Of a stretch of DNA of 50,171 bases, positions 9,419-19,032 are shown piece after piece. The stretch covers positions 1 through 50,171 of the forward strand of contig CAMWMD010000019.1 in NCBI GenBank assembly GCA_947175265.1, written 5' to 3'. Each line of letters starts with the position of its first letter. The stretch's first letter is position 1. The DNA is from an uncultured Porphyromonadaceae bacterium. Its GTDB lineage: Bacteria; Bacteroidota; Bacteroidia; Bacteroidales; Muribaculaceae. Made by a program: the position numbers and the translations under genes. The notes beneath the pieces are model-generated. The model made no database searches and was not told the DNA's origin. It saw only the letters and a program-made list of their open reading frames with translations.

Positions 9419-12097
9419 TTATCTTGCAGAAGAACGGATACCTGAAAGCATTTCTTTATTGAAGTTGTCTTGTTTCATAAGATCTTCAACAGTGAGATGC
9501 ATTCTGTATCTCCAATAGTGGTGCACTTCCGCCGGTTCATTGATCTGTTCGTCATGCGGATTTTGCCTACGCAAATCACCATCCGCAGAAAGCCAGTCCG
9601 CAAGAGGAAGAATGCACAACATAGAGGGAGATTTGAGTTGCAAATCAATAATCTTCTTACAGATCCAAGGCTCTGCAAAATAAGGAGCCTCACCGCCTTC
9701 ATGAAGAGCATTGTTATAGAATCTCTGAGTCACGGCTCTGTCTGCTTCCCACCATGAACGTATTCCACCCATGTCATGAGTAGAAGTAGTACAAACTGAG
9801 AAATAGGGATAATGCCAAGTGTCGCCAAATTCACTCTGAGGATCCTTAGGCATTCTCTGAATCTCTAAGGAGAGGAGTTCGAGACGACGCATTACCTCAG
9901 GAACACAGTCAGGAATCATACCAAGGTCTTCCGCACATGTAAGCATTCCGGTGGAATCAATGAGAGGAGGAAGTTTCCACATTGCCTTTCCATACCAGAA
10001 ATCATTATGACGCTTGTAATAGAAATCAGTGTAAAGTCTGTTAAAGCACCATTTCTCGTAATCAGTCAAAATACGATACTGATATGTGAACTGAGCCGAA
10101 ATTCTCGGATGATAATGTCCCTTATTATAAGGATCTTCAATAAAGAGGACATCATCTATCAATCCAAGGAGGGCATTACAAATTCTCGTATTCTTCTCAT
10201 TCCGGTCAAGAGCAGTGAAATAATTCATCACTTTCTGCTGGGTGTCGACGAAAGGACGAAGTCTATAACGTCCTTCAGGAAGTTGCTCAAGATAATTTGC
10301 CTTAACTTCATCAACGTATTCACCGAAGAAATCATAAAGCATCCATTCCAAAATCAAAGGACGAGTCTGGGTCTCCGGGTTGATCCAGAAATCAAAATTA
10401 TGGCGCAATTCTTCAGGCGAGAAGGGTAGAGCCGGGTTGAAATAACCCAGAAGGCCATGAATGGCATCCATAGGTATTTCCCAAATTCTGAAGAAACCGA
10501 GAATATGATCTATACGGTAAGCATCAAAATATTCAGCCATTTTTCTGAATCTCGCCTTCCACCATTGGAAGCCATCACTTGCCATCTCGTCCCAATTATA
10601 AGTCGGGAAACCCCAGTTCTGGCCTAAGACAGAGAAATCATCCGGTGGCGCACCTGCCTGGCAATTCATATTGAACAGATAGGGCTTTTGCCAAGCATCA
10701 ACACTGAACCTACCGATGCCAATAGGGATATCACCCTTAAGCACCACGCCGTTGTTATGTGCATAATCACGGACTTCACGCAACTGTTTATCAAGATGAT
10801 ACTGAACGAAATAATGGAATTTCAATTCATCTTCATTCTCAGCGATAAACTGACGCACCTTTTCATCGTCGTAAGAGGAATATTCCTCCCACTTTTCGTT
10901 GTCGGGGGTACCGTACTTATCACTTAACGCACGCCATACGGAATAGGGAACCAACCAGGATTGATTATGTTCGAAGAAACGTTTGTAATCCTCCGAAGAA
11001 AGATCGGCCTCACCATTCTGAGCATATATTTCACGGAGATATTCAACCTTAGCCTTATTTACAGTCTCGTAATCCACCTCCGGGAGCATATTTAATTCTT
11101 TGGCAATCTTCCTATAATGCTCCATACGGTTTTCATCTTTCAACTCACCGACGGCCTCAAGTCTGGCATACATGGGATGCAGTGCAAAAGTAGAATTAGC
11201 ACTGTAAGGATAAGAATCGACCCATGTACCGGTTTTTGTGGTATCGTTGATAGGGAGAACCTGCAACATTTTTTGACCGGTCATGACACACCAGTCAACC
11301 ATTTTCTTAATGTCAAGGAAATCACCGACACCAAAGTCTTCTTCCGTACGGATTGAAAATACAGGGATCGCGGTGCCGGCACCCTTCCAATTATTTCGAG
11401 GATTAGCGAATCTCAAACCATCGACAACAATCTGAGTAGATGGCTTTTCATCTATCAGGCCACAAATCCTGTTGTTGATAGTCTCCCAACCAACAACCTC
11501 TTTTGTCGATTTCTTCTGAATCAGGAATTTATACTCAAAGGGAGCATTGAACTCAGATAAGGGAAGATTGATTACCCATTCAGGATATAAAGCATCATTC
11601 AGAGCAATAGCCTTATCGGGTTCCCAATTTCCGAGATAGTCACCTTCTCCGCTAATAGCCAAAACCTCATCAGGCTCGATCATGGGAGCATAGATACGGA
11701 ATTGGATAGTGTCGGGATAAGATTTCTCCGGAGTGTCTCTATGAAGACGTTTGAGCATACCGTTTACGAATGCCGAAGAGTAGTAGGGCTTATCTGCAGG
11801 CATGTCTTGCCAGGAGTCGAATACCTTAACCTCCTTGATGTCGGGATTACCAACAAAGCGATGAGGTTTACCCCATTCAAAACGCCAGGCTTTCTCAGGT
11901 GCCTTAACTATAAAAAAGTAATTGAAATCACCCGGATCACCCTCAAAATTCAACTCCGCTTCCCATGTATCAGGGGCTGTAAGTTTCATCTCAATGGCTT
12001 CTCTTGGGTCACCGCTACCCAACTGAAGAAGATCTCCACATAAATAAATGGCTTCTCCCCATTCAGTGTGATAATTTAAATTGAAAGAGATTTTCAT
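9419..12097 (-). CDS. malQ: 4-alpha-glucanotransferase (amylomaltase, GH77) with two starch-binding domains
   Basis: This enzyme transfers alpha-1,4-glucan segments between maltooligosaccharides during glycogen or starch breakdown. The 892-aa protein starts with two CBM20-like carbohydrate-binding domains (about residues 1-110 and 125-235; YLCGDLLQLGSGDP and ISGEGDYLGNWEP), followed by the GH77 barrel. Catalytic elements are visible: the nucleophile Asp in YRIDHILGFFRIWE (near 527), the acid/base Glu in CAEDLGMIP (near 720) and the third acid in STHDMGG (near 773). No signal peptide is seen, so it is cytoplasmic. The CBM20-GH77 architecture is known from Bacteroidota and plant DPE2. The gene lies 79 bases below the ribonucleotide reductase gene on the same strand and is closed by the hairpin at 9358-9398. 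Confidence 0.96.
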   Translation of the reverse strand: MKISFNLNYHTEWGEAIYLCGDLLQLGSGDPREAIEMKLTAPDTWEAELNFEGDPGDFNYFFIVKAPEKAWRFEWGKPHRFVGNPDIKEVKVFDSWQDMPADKPYYSSAFVNGMLKRLHRDTPEKSYPDTIQFRIYAPMIEPDEVLAISGEGDYLGNWEPDKAIALNDALYPEWVINLPLSEFNAPFEYKFLIQKKSTKEVVGWETINNRICGLIDEKPSTQIVVDGLRFANPRNNWKGAGTAIPVFSIRTEEDFGVGDFLDIKKMVDWCVMTGQKMLQVLPINDTTKTGTWVDSYPYSANSTFALHPMYARLEAVGELKDENRMEHYRKIAKELNMLPEVDYETVNKAKVEYLREIYAQNGEADLSSEDYKRFFEHNQSWLVPYSVWRALSDKYGTPDNEKWEEYSSYDDEKVRQFIAENEDELKFHYFVQYHLDKQLREVRDYAHNNGVVLKGDIPIGIGRFSVDAWQKPYLFNMNCQAGAPPDDFSVLGQNWGFPTYNWDEMASDGFQWWKARFRKMAEYFDAYRIDHILGFFRIWEIPMDAIHGLLGYFNPALPFSPEELRHNFDFWINPETQTRPLILEWMLYDFFGEYVDEVKANYLEQLPEGRYRLRPFVDTQQKVMNYFTALDRNEKNTRICNALLGLIDDVLFIEDPYNKGHYHPRISAQFTYQYRILTDYEKWCFNRLYTDFYYKRHNDFWYGKAMWKLPPLIDSTGMLTCAEDLGMIPDCVPEVMRRLELLSLEIQRMPKDPQSEFGDTWHYPYFSVCTTSTHDMGGIRSWWEADRAVTQRFYNNALHEGGEAPYFAEPWICKKIIDLQLKSPSMLCILPLADWLSADGDLRRQNPHDEQINEPAEVHHYWRYRMHLTVEDLMKQDNFNKEMLSGIRSSAR

Positions 12098-12176
12098 GTG
12101 AGAATTGTATTTATTTAAGACAAACTATAATTTTTCAGACAATCATAATTTATCAAGTTACTATAATAGTCAGTAA

Positions 12177-14729
12177 TCACCCGCACCTGGAATTTCCACA
12201 TGTCGTGCAAATCAAGCATCCTTCCTGATATATAAGGGTCTCTGCTCCACAATTCGGACATTTGGCTCCCTTGGCTTGCATACCGTTGGGAATATATTTC
12301 TTCAGTGCCCTTTCGACTCCATTTTTCCAAGTATTGATACTGGTAGAGTCCAAATCAAGACCACTGACCAATTTAAGAACCTGGTCAATAGGCATGCCAT
12401 AACGGAGCACCCCGGAAATAAGTTTGGCATAATTCCAAAATTCGGGATTAAACTTATCACTCAATCCCTCGATAGTGGTTTTATACCCCCTTTTATTTAT
12501 AAACTGAAAATCATATCTTTTCTTGCCTTTCTCATCAACAGCCTTGATAATTTTTCCATGAGTGACTGATTTAGGGCAGAAAATACCTACCTCATCGTCT
12601 GCCAATCCTGTAAAGATCTCATAAGGCTTCCCATCGACAAGCCCCACAAAGGCAATCCATTTTTCTTTGTTATTCTGAAAACGCACAACGTCGGCTTCGA
12701 GTTCAGAGGGACGTTTGACAGTATGATCCGGCTCATGAATCAATATTCCCGAAAGAGGAACGTGATTATCATGTTTTTTCTGCACAGCCTCAAGGACATT
12801 GTTTCTTGATCCATCCCTATAAACTGTGCAACCTTTGCAGCCTGATTCCCAGGCCTCAAAATAAAGTCTGTCAACCAAATCTTCTGTAGCCTCATTAGGG
12901 AGGTTGATGGTGACACTGATAGAATGGTCTACCCACTTCTGAATAGCGCCTTGCATCCTTACTTTCTCAAGCCAGTCAACATCTTTGGCAGTAGCCTTAT
13001 AATAAGGAGAGGCCGCTACAAGTTTTTCAAGTTCATCGGTTGTAAGATTTGACTTGACGGGTATATTATTGACCCTCATCCACTCGAGGAATTTGTGATG
13101 ATAGACGATATATTCCTCAAATGAATCACCGAGATCATCCACGAAATCCACTCTGACGTTCGGGTCGTTGGGGTTGACCTTTCTGCGTCTCTTGTAGACA
13201 GGCATAAACACGGGTTCAATTCCGGAAGTTGTTCTGGTCATTATTGATGTTGTCCCGGTCGGAGCGATAGTAAGGCATGAAATATTTCTCCTGCCGACTT
13301 TCTCCATTTTTTCAATGAGAGCGGGATCAGCATTACGGAGGCGTTCTATGAAAGGATTTCCTTTCTCCCTTTCTGCGTCATACATTTCAAAAGGCCCCCT
13401 TTGTTCAGCAAGATCCACAGAAGCCTTGAAATAAGCCAAAGCCAATTCCCTATGCACTTTAACAGAAAATTCCGTTGCCTCTTTTGTGCCGTATCTCAAA
13501 CCAAGAGACGCAAGCATATCGCCTTCTCCGGTAGTTCCGCAGCCGGTCCTACGACCCATAGCGGTCTTTCTCTTGATTTTCTTCCAAAGGTTAAGTTCCG
13601 TGGATTTTACCTCCTGAGTTTCAGGATCCTCTTTGATTTTTCTCAGGATAGCATCAATCTTCTCTAATTCAAGGTCGATTATGTCATCCATAATCCTTTG
13701 GGCTTTACCCACGTGTTCCCTGAACAATTCAAAATTGAAATTCGCTTTTTCCGTAAAAGGATTTTCAACATAACTGTAAAGATTGATGGCGAGAAGTCTG
13801 CAACTGTCGTAAGGGCACAATGGTATCTCTCCACATGGATTTGTTGAGATAGTCTCAAAACCTAAATCCGAGTAGCAGTCTGCGAGACTTTCTTTTTTCA
13901 CAGTGTCCCAGAAAAGAACGCCCGGCTCCGCGCTTTGCCACGCATCATGAATAATCTTTTTCCAAAGAGACTTCGCATCAACATCTCTTTTGATTAAAGG
14001 AGAATCAGAATCTACGGGGAATTGCTGGGTATAAGGCTGGCCACTTTGAGCAGCCCTCATGAATTCATCATCAATTCTGACTGAGACATTTGCTCCTGTG
14101 ACCTTACCAGGGGTCATCTTGGCATCAATGAAACCTTCCGAATCAGGATGCTTGATAGCGACGGTCAGCATCAATGCTCCTCTTCTGCCGTCCTGAGCCA
14201 CTTCTCTCGTTGAGTTGCTGTAACGCTCCATAAACGGCACGAGTCCCGTTGAAGTCAAAGCCGAATTCTTAACCGGAGTCCCTTTAGGGCGAAGATGCGA
14301 CAAATCATGACCAACTCCTCCCCGTCGTTTCATCAACTGGACTTGTTCCTCATCCACTTTGGCGATACCTCCATAAGAATCAGGTTTCCCGTCCAGACCA
14401 ATTACAAAGCAATTAGAAAGCGAACCGACCTGAAAATTATTACCTATTCCAGCCATCGGGCTTCCCTGAGGCACAATATATTTGAAATCCTTCAATAGAT
14501 TATATACCTCTTCCTCCGTCATGGGATCAGCATAACGAGTCTCTACCCCAACAATAGATGCGGCAATCCTGCGATGCATATCGTCAGGGGTCTTTTCGTA
14601 AATGTTTCCATAGGAGTCTTTCAATGCATATTTAGTGACCCATACCCTGGCCGCCAATTGATCACCATTGAAGTACTCCATCGAGGCATTGAATGCCTCA
14701 TCGTATGAAAATGTCTTAGGAGTTTCCAT
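12177..14729 (-). CDS. nrdJ: Adenosylcobalamin-dependent (class II) ribonucleoside-diphosphate reductase
   Basis: NrdJ reduces ribonucleotides to deoxyribonucleotides using a radical from adenosylcobalamin, with or without oxygen. In the 850-aa product the class II active site is intact: N297, radical C299 and E301 in NPCGEIPL, and the redox pair C107 (SLSNCFV) and C310. The substrate region GGVGHDLSHLRP and the Gly-rich APTGTTSIM are present. The C-terminus has a zinc-ribbon-like tail with CPNCG and CTTCGNSRCG, which may carry the cysteines that regenerate the active site. No ATP-cone is obvious. I see no cobalamin riboswitch in the 204-base divergent region upstream. malQ follows on the same strand, with no clear metabolic link. 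Confidence 0.95.
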   Translation of the reverse strand: METPKTFSYDEAFNASMEYFNGDQLAARVWVTKYALKDSYGNIYEKTPDDMHRRIAASIVGVETRYADPMTEEEVYNLLKDFKYIVPQGSPMAGIGNNFQVGSLSNCFVIGLDGKPDSYGGIAKVDEEQVQLMKRRGGVGHDLSHLRPKGTPVKNSALTSTGLVPFMERYSNSTREVAQDGRRGALMLTVAIKHPDSEGFIDAKMTPGKVTGANVSVRIDDEFMRAAQSGQPYTQQFPVDSDSPLIKRDVDAKSLWKKIIHDAWQSAEPGVLFWDTVKKESLADCYSDLGFETISTNPCGEIPLCPYDSCRLLAINLYSYVENPFTEKANFNFELFREHVGKAQRIMDDIIDLELEKIDAILRKIKEDPETQEVKSTELNLWKKIKRKTAMGRRTGCGTTGEGDMLASLGLRYGTKEATEFSVKVHRELALAYFKASVDLAEQRGPFEMYDAEREKGNPFIERLRNADPALIEKMEKVGRRNISCLTIAPTGTTSIMTRTTSGIEPVFMPVYKRRRKVNPNDPNVRVDFVDDLGDSFEEYIVYHHKFLEWMRVNNIPVKSNLTTDELEKLVAASPYYKATAKDVDWLEKVRMQGAIQKWVDHSISVTINLPNEATEDLVDRLYFEAWESGCKGCTVYRDGSRNNVLEAVQKKHDNHVPLSGILIHEPDHTVKRPSELEADVVRFQNNKEKWIAFVGLVDGKPYEIFTGLADDEVGIFCPKSVTHGKIIKAVDEKGKKRYDFQFINKRGYKTTIEGLSDKFNPEFWNYAKLISGVLRYGMPIDQVLKLVSGLDLDSTSINTWKNGVERALKKYIPNGMQAKGAKCPNCGAETLIYQEGCLICTTCGNSRCG

Positions 14730-14826
14730 CTGCCTCTTATCTGTTCTTTAACAAACAGTTCGAATGAAATGAGAAATGTTTAAATGAAGAGAATTTCGCA
14801 GTGGATGATTCTTATCCATTGCGGAG

Positions 14827-14858
14827 TTGCAAAATTACGAAAAAAAACCTTAAATTTG
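14827..14858 (+). promoter_or_regulatory. Possible promoter of the nitroreductase gene, overlapping an nrdJ -7 box
   Basis: TTG at 14827-14829 and TAAATTTG at 14851-14858 are 21 bases apart on the plus strand. On the minus strand TAATTTTG at 14837-14830 is a -7 candidate for nrdJ, although I see no well-spaced -33 partner. The two would overlap, so divergent transcription may be mutually exclusive. Confidence 0.4.
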
Positions 14859-14933
14859 TATCACAAAAATAAATTTTTCTCTTCGATCAACGAAATACAC
14901 TGTATCTCGATTGGTTATCTAAACTCAATATTT

Positions 14934-15677
14934 ATGGATGAAAAATATTTTACAACAAGGGCATCATTCAGGCATTTCTCGGATAAGATGATCCCTGAAT
15001 CATTACTTGAAAAAATAATAGAGAAGGCAATGAAGGCTCCCACTTGCGGGAATATGCAACTTTACAGCGTAATCGTCACCCAAGACAAAACACGTAAGCA
15101 ACAACTTGCCAAAGAGCATTTCAACCAACCTGCTGCAGTGAACGCACCTGTAATTCTGACAATCTGTGCAGATTTCAACAGGTTTTCACGTTGGTGCGCA
15201 ATAAACGGCGCTAATCCGGGTTATGATAACTTCCACTCCTTTATAGTAGCCCTTACGGACGCTGTAATTTTCGCCCAACAAATCACCACTATTGCAGAAA
15301 TGGAAGGGTTGGGCACCTGCTATTTGGGAACTGTAAACTATAATGCACAAAATATCTCCTCGATGCTTGGGCTGCCGGAATTAGTCGTTCCGGTAGCAAG
15401 TCTGGCCATCGGCTATCCCGAGGGGCCGAAGGAAGAGACTGAACGTCTCCCTTTGGAAGCTGTGCTTCACTATGAGCAATACCGGGAGGATTCTGATGAT
15501 GATATAGAAAATCTTTTCAAGATCAAAACAGATTTCCCGGCCAATAAAGAGTATGTCGCTGCAAATAACGCTCCCACGCTCGCTCACATATTTACAGACA
15601 TACGCTATACAAAAGATATGAATGAGAAGGTCTCTGAATCTTTTAAAAGACTTCTGAGCGAAAAATCATTTTCATGA
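14934..15677 (+). CDS. Nitroreductase-family FMN oxidoreductase
   Basis: The 247-aa product belongs to the nitroreductase fold family (FMN-dependent, NAD(P)H-using, usually dimeric). The flavin-binding start RASFRHFSDKMIPE and the following MKAPTCGNMQ are characteristic, as is the central GLGTCYLGTV. Natural substrates vary widely in this family (quinones, nitro compounds, flavins) and cannot be assigned here. I start at 14934 because the family begins there; the frame is open back to 14784, which would run through the promoter. A 17-bp stem hairpin follows at 15685-15727 and an AraC-type regulator starts 118 bases downstream in the same direction, so the regulator may control this gene. Confidence 0.9.
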   Translation: MDEKYFTTRASFRHFSDKMIPESLLEKIIEKAMKAPTCGNMQLYSVIVTQDKTRKQQLAKEHFNQPAAVNAPVILTICADFNRFSRWCAINGANPGYDNFHSFIVALTDAVIFAQQITTIAEMEGLGTCYLGTVNYNAQNISSMLGLPELVVPVASLAIGYPEGPKEETERLPLEAVLHYEQYREDSDDDIENLFKIKTDFPANKEYVAANNAPTLAHIFTDIRYTKDMNEKVSESFKRLLSEKSFS

Positions 15678-15684
15678 CCGAAAT

Positions 15685-15727
15685 ATGAGGTCGTCAATAT
15701 TTTAAGGTGTAATATTGACGACTTCAT
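15685..15727 (+). terminator. Hairpin after the nitroreductase gene
   Basis: A 17-bp stem (15685-15701 with 15711-15727, one G-T pair) closes a 9-base loop. It is not followed by a T-run, so it may act as a weak terminator or an mRNA end-protecting structure. Confidence 0.6.
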
Positions 15728-15795
15728 AATATCGAGAGGTAACCGGGAAGAAAAATGGCATTTAAAATACAAATTCACATATAACCATCTGATAA

Positions 15796-16677
15796 ATGGA
15801 CTCTATAATGAATCCGGATAATAAAATATTATATGATTTTGACTTGACAGAGAAAGTATCGAATATTTTGTCAAGTGATTTCTGGGTTTGTAAAGACTTC
15901 ACGCAATGGATGATGCCCTCATTATCAGATCCGGTGAAATTTACTTCCAATGTGTCGATTTTTCTGAAGAATGGGGAAATTGAGGCCGATATTGATCTGA
16001 TAAACATCAAACTTCAATCACCTTGCATCCTCAACATAAGAAGCGGACAGATATTACAGATAAAATATTTTTCAGTTGATTTCCAATGTTCTTTTATCGT
16101 CATGTCAAAAAGATTTATCGATAATCTTTTCTTATTATTGAAAGATAACAGAGCATACGGAGTAGCATGCAGAAACAGTATTATTCCCATAAATTCTGAG
16201 ATAACGAGAAGATTTGAGAGTTTCTACTCCCACATAGATGATATTTTCAGGGACAAGGATAATCCGAGCGGGTATCAAACTATGGTCCTTGCTATTTCTT
16301 CATTTTTCTTTGAAATTGCGTATAAATGTTTTGTTCCCCAACTGGAGCATAAATTACGAAATAACAATAGAATTTCGGATAGATTCCTGAGTCTCGTCCA
16401 GGAGCACTTCAAAAAAGAGCGCTTCCTTGATTTCTACGCCACTCAACTTGAAATATCACCGAAACATCTTTCCAGGACAATGAAAGCCACAACAGGGTTC
16501 ACTGCGGTTGAATGGATTGAGAGGTATGTCATCCTTGAAGCAAAAGTAATGTTGAAATCTACAAATCTGAGCATTCAACAAATCTCGGACGAACTAAATT
16601 TCCCTTCGCAATCTTTTTTCGGGAAATATTTCAAAAAGAACGTAGGAATATCACCAAAAGAGTTCAGGAATTCCTAA
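15796..16677 (+). CDS. AraC-family transcriptional regulator
   Basis: The 293-aa protein ends in a double helix-turn-helix of the AraC/XylS type (about residues 195-292). The first helix pair includes LEISPKHLSRTMKATTG and the second has SIQQISDELNFPSQSFFGKYFKK, closing with the signature GISPKEFR. The N-terminal 190 residues would be the ligand-sensing cupin-like part but carry no motif I can assign. The gene follows the nitroreductase on the same strand, which is the only hint at its target. It ends six bases from the convergent inositol-phosphatase-like gene. Confidence 0.92.
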   Translation: MDSIMNPDNKILYDFDLTEKVSNILSSDFWVCKDFTQWMMPSLSDPVKFTSNVSIFLKNGEIEADIDLINIKLQSPCILNIRSGQILQIKYFSVDFQCSFIVMSKRFIDNLFLLLKDNRAYGVACRNSIIPINSEITRRFESFYSHIDDIFRDKDNPSGYQTMVLAISSFFFEIAYKCFVPQLEHKLRNNNRISDRFLSLVQEHFKKERFLDFYATQLEISPKHLSRTMKATTGFTAVEWIERYVILEAKVMLKSTNLSIQQISDELNFPSQSFFGKYFKKNVGISPKEFRNS

Positions 16678-16683
16678 GATAAA

Positions 16684-17553
16684 TCAAATATGATTTGATG
16701 ATTTCCGGGAATGGGAAGTGAGCAGCAGACCCAAAATTTTATGGGAAAGAGAAGCATTGGCGGCAAGTATAGAATAGTTCCTGTTCAATCTCAAACTGAA
16801 AATCTCACCACCGGCTTCTTTTACGAGCAAAGCCCCGGCCGCAATATCCCAATGTTTTAAATCCAACTCCCAATAAGCATCAAAAAATCCGGCTGCAACA
16901 TAAGCCAAGTCCAAAGCCGCGGAACCAAGGCGCCTTAAGCCTCTGACTTCGGGTGCAATTATGGAGACTTCCTCAAGATTATTATCAGGATTTTCCTTTT
17001 TATCATAAGGCAGCCCTGTGGCCACTACCGCATCTTCAAGAGCACCTGTATTGGAGACATGGATTTTTCTGCCATTAAAATATGCACCTTCATCTTTCAC
17101 AGCAAAAAATATCTCTTCCAGATATGGAGCATATATAACCCCCACAACCGGGACACCATTATATTCTATACCTATAGATATATTAAAAACGGGCAACCCA
17201 TTGTTAAAGTTGGTGGTTCCATCCAGAGGGTCGACTATCCATTTCCATTCCGCCTCTTTATTTATTTGAGATGATTCCTCAGAAACAATACCGTGGGAAG
17301 GAAATTTCTCACGTATCCTTTCTATCACATACTTTTCCGTTTCTTTATCGGCTAAGGTAACTATATCACTTGAGGTGGATTTCTTTGAAAACGTCAATCC
17401 ATCAGTGCGAAAATAACCTAAAAGGATCTTGCCGGCATTCTCCACAATCTCAAGAGCCGCAGAAAGCAACTCTCTATGTTGGGAGTTTGCCACTATATTT
17501 TTAATTTCATCAATATCTTTCATAACAGCCATCGAATTATTGAAGTTGTCCAA
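16684..17553 (-). CDS. Inositol monophosphatase-family phosphatase
   Basis: This is a lithium-sensitive, metal-dependent phosphatase fold. The metal-binding motifs are intact: SEES in HGIVSEESSQ, the DPLDGTTNF box in WIVDPLDGTTNFNNG, and HWDIAAGALLVKEAGG near the C-terminus. Substrates in the family include myo-inositol 1-phosphate, fructose 1,6-bisphosphate and adenosine 3',5'-bisphosphate; the sequence does not decide between them. Length is 289 aa from 17553. In-frame ATGs at 17532 and 17523 are equally plausible starts, because the first ten residues look unlike the family. No promoter matching the phylum form was found upstream. Confidence 0.9.
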   Translation of the reverse strand: MDNFNNSMAVMKDIDEIKNIVANSQHRELLSAALEIVENAGKILLGYFRTDGLTFSKKSTSSDIVTLADKETEKYVIERIREKFPSHGIVSEESSQINKEAEWKWIVDPLDGTTNFNNGLPVFNISIGIEYNGVPVVGVIYAPYLEEIFFAVKDEGAYFNGRKIHVSNTGALEDAVVATGLPYDKKENPDNNLEEVSIIAPEVRGLRRLGSAALDLAYVAAGFFDAYWELDLKHWDIAAGALLVKEAGGEIFSLRLNRNYSILAANASLSHKILGLLLTSHSRKSSNHI

Positions 17554-17765
17554 ACTTTTTACGTGATTTGCATTTTTAAAATATTTTTGAAGGGGAGTCC
17601 ACTCCAGTAATCTTTTATCATCTTTTGGGCTGCTTTTGCCCCTCTAATTGGTCGTTTAACTTACAAAACTCCCTTTTCGGGTGACAACATCATCTCCAAA
17701 ATCTCACTAAAGAAAAAGTTTAAAAATCTTCATTTGTTTTGAATATAACAAACGACATGGCATTA

Positions 17766-18692
17766 TTATTTTCCCTTTATGTCTAATTTATCCGATATTA
17801 TAAGTCCGCTTACTATCAGTAAACATCCTATGTATCCTGTGGTCGTGATCGTTTCTCCAAGTACAAAAAACGCTGCAACCATAGTTACCATAGGTTGAAG
17901 ATAAAGGTAGTTGTTAGCGGTTACCGGCCCCAATATTTTCATTACCTCATTCCAAACGAGATAAGCGCAGACGGAACAGAAAATAACAAGAAAAGCAAAA
18001 TTTATAGTATAATCAGGGTGAGAAAGATTGACCAACTCCAGAAAATGCAAAGGCTCCTTTTGCACTATTAGAAGCGGCAAGGCTGTAATGACACCATAGA
18101 AGAAAATCTTTCTCGTCACGAACAATGAGTTGTATATAGGGCTCAGCCTTTTAACCGCCACTGTATAAATCGCCCATGAGATTGAGGCAATTAAAGCGAG
18201 GATATCTCCGACAGGTCTTATTTCAAATCCTTCTCCATTACTGAAAATCACACAACCGACCCCAAGGAAGGCAATTATCGAACCAATGATAACTCCCATT
18301 TTCATTTTGGAGCGGTATACTATAGATAGAAGAACGGCTGTGAAAATAGGGGAGATGGCCACAAGAAGAGAAACGTTTCCTGCGGTAGTGTGCTTGAGAG
18401 CATAATTTTCCGTCACAAAGTATAATGAACCCGCACAAAGCCCACAAATGAAAAATTGCAACTCATCTTTCCAGTTGTTCGAGAGAATATGCCTAAACGT
18501 CAAAGACAAAATAAGGAGGTAGGCTACGGCAAATCGGTAAATGAACATCTCGACCGGAGTGAAGCCACCATCAACCATCAAAACCTTTGTACACAGAAAA
18601 GACGATCCCCAGGCGACCATAGTCAAAAGTGCTCCTATATGAGCAAGCAATGTGAAATAACCCGGCCTCGAATTAATTCTTGTGTCTGCCAT
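17766..18692 (-). CDS. EamA/DMT-family transporter
   Basis: The 308-aa integral membrane protein has two EamA repeats of about five hydrophobic helices each (near residues 15-145 and 160-300), the layout of the drug/metabolite transporter superfamily. The first repeat opens with MVAWGSSFLCTKV, the usual W-G-S-x-F signature, and the second has ASISWAIYTVAVKRL. Members export amino acids, metabolites or drugs, and the substrate here is unknown. A good promoter lies at 18748-18779 on the same strand, so it is probably monocistronic. A 212-base gap without a gene separates it from the phosphatase gene downstream. Confidence 0.92.
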   Translation of the reverse strand: MADTRINSRPGYFTLLAHIGALLTMVAWGSSFLCTKVLMVDGGFTPVEMFIYRFAVAYLLILSLTFRHILSNNWKDELQFFICGLCAGSLYFVTENYALKHTTAGNVSLLVAISPIFTAVLLSIVYRSKMKMGVIIGSIIAFLGVGCVIFSNGEGFEIRPVGDILALIASISWAIYTVAVKRLSPIYNSLFVTRKIFFYGVITALPLLIVQKEPLHFLELVNLSHPDYTINFAFLVIFCSVCAYLVWNEVMKILGPVTANNYLYLQPMVTMVAAFFVLGETITTTGYIGCLLIVSGLIISDKLDIKGK

Positions 18693-18747
18693 AACTGAAT
18701 AAAATATAATTGGAATTGATGATTAGAATTAAAGGTTTAGTCAGAGG

Positions 18748-18779
18748 CAAAATTAGTAAAAAATAGCAAAATGTCCAAA
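18748..18779 (-). promoter_or_regulatory. Promoter of the EamA transporter gene
   Basis: On the minus strand TTTG (18779-18776), 20 bases and TAATTTTG (18755-18748) match the phylum promoter. Transcription would start near 18741, about 50 bases before the ATG. It lies directly beyond the rubredoxin terminator. Confidence 0.65.
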
Positions 18780-18782
18780 TAA

Positions 18783-18819
18783 AAAAGGTGCATTCCTAAT
18801 TTCTAAGAATACACCTTTT
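18783..18819 (-). terminator. Terminator of the rubredoxin gene
   Basis: AAAAGGTG at 18783-18790 pairs with CACCTTTT at 18812-18819. An inner ATTC/GAAT stem is separated by a C-A mismatch, and the loop is 7-9 bases. A-rich sequence on the left gives a U-tail on the minus transcript. Confidence 0.75.
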
Positions 18820-18870
18820 ATATTTAAGGACTTGAACCAAGTTTTATTTACATATTGTCTCGAAGGGTCA

Positions 18871-19032
18871 TTATGGTTCCACTACGAAATCATCTTTTCC
18901 GACACCGCACACAGGGCATACCCAATCATCGGGAATATCCTCAAATGCAGTTCCGGGTGCTATACCACCATCGGGATCACCAATTTCAGGATCATAGATC
19001 CAATCACATACCTCACATCTGTACTTTTTCAT
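18871..19032 (-). CDS. Rubredoxin (53 aa)
   Basis: A short reading frame encodes [20 protein letters not shown] and ends in [16 protein letters not shown]. The four iron ligands are two CxxC pairs, C6/C9 (CEVC) and C39/C42 (CPVC), with the standard rubredoxin aromatic residues (Y4, W11, Y13, F30, W37). It is a one-electron carrier that in anaerobes feeds peroxide- and superoxide-detoxifying enzymes. It has its own terminator and is divergent from a Fur-family regulator across 256 bases, which suggests redox or metal control. No rubrerythrin or rubredoxin reductase gene is visible in the window. Confidence 0.96.
   Translation of the reverse strand: MKKYRCEVCDWIYDPEIGDPDGGIAPGTAFEDIPDDWVCPVCGVGKDDFVVEP

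Noticed and set aside
12115..12330. 71-codon minus-strand frame at the end of nrdJ
   Set aside because: It overlaps the conserved zinc-ribbon tail of nrdJ in another frame and looks like a shadow.
14730..14933. Cobalamin riboswitch upstream of nrdJ
   Set aside because: The interval is short, and I could not find a B12-box-like stretch or the expected long fold.
16682..16697. AAATCA / TGATTT inverted repeat at the junction of the AraC and phosphatase genes
   Set aside because: Only a six-pair A/T-rich stem inside the phosphatase coding end; too weak to call a terminator.
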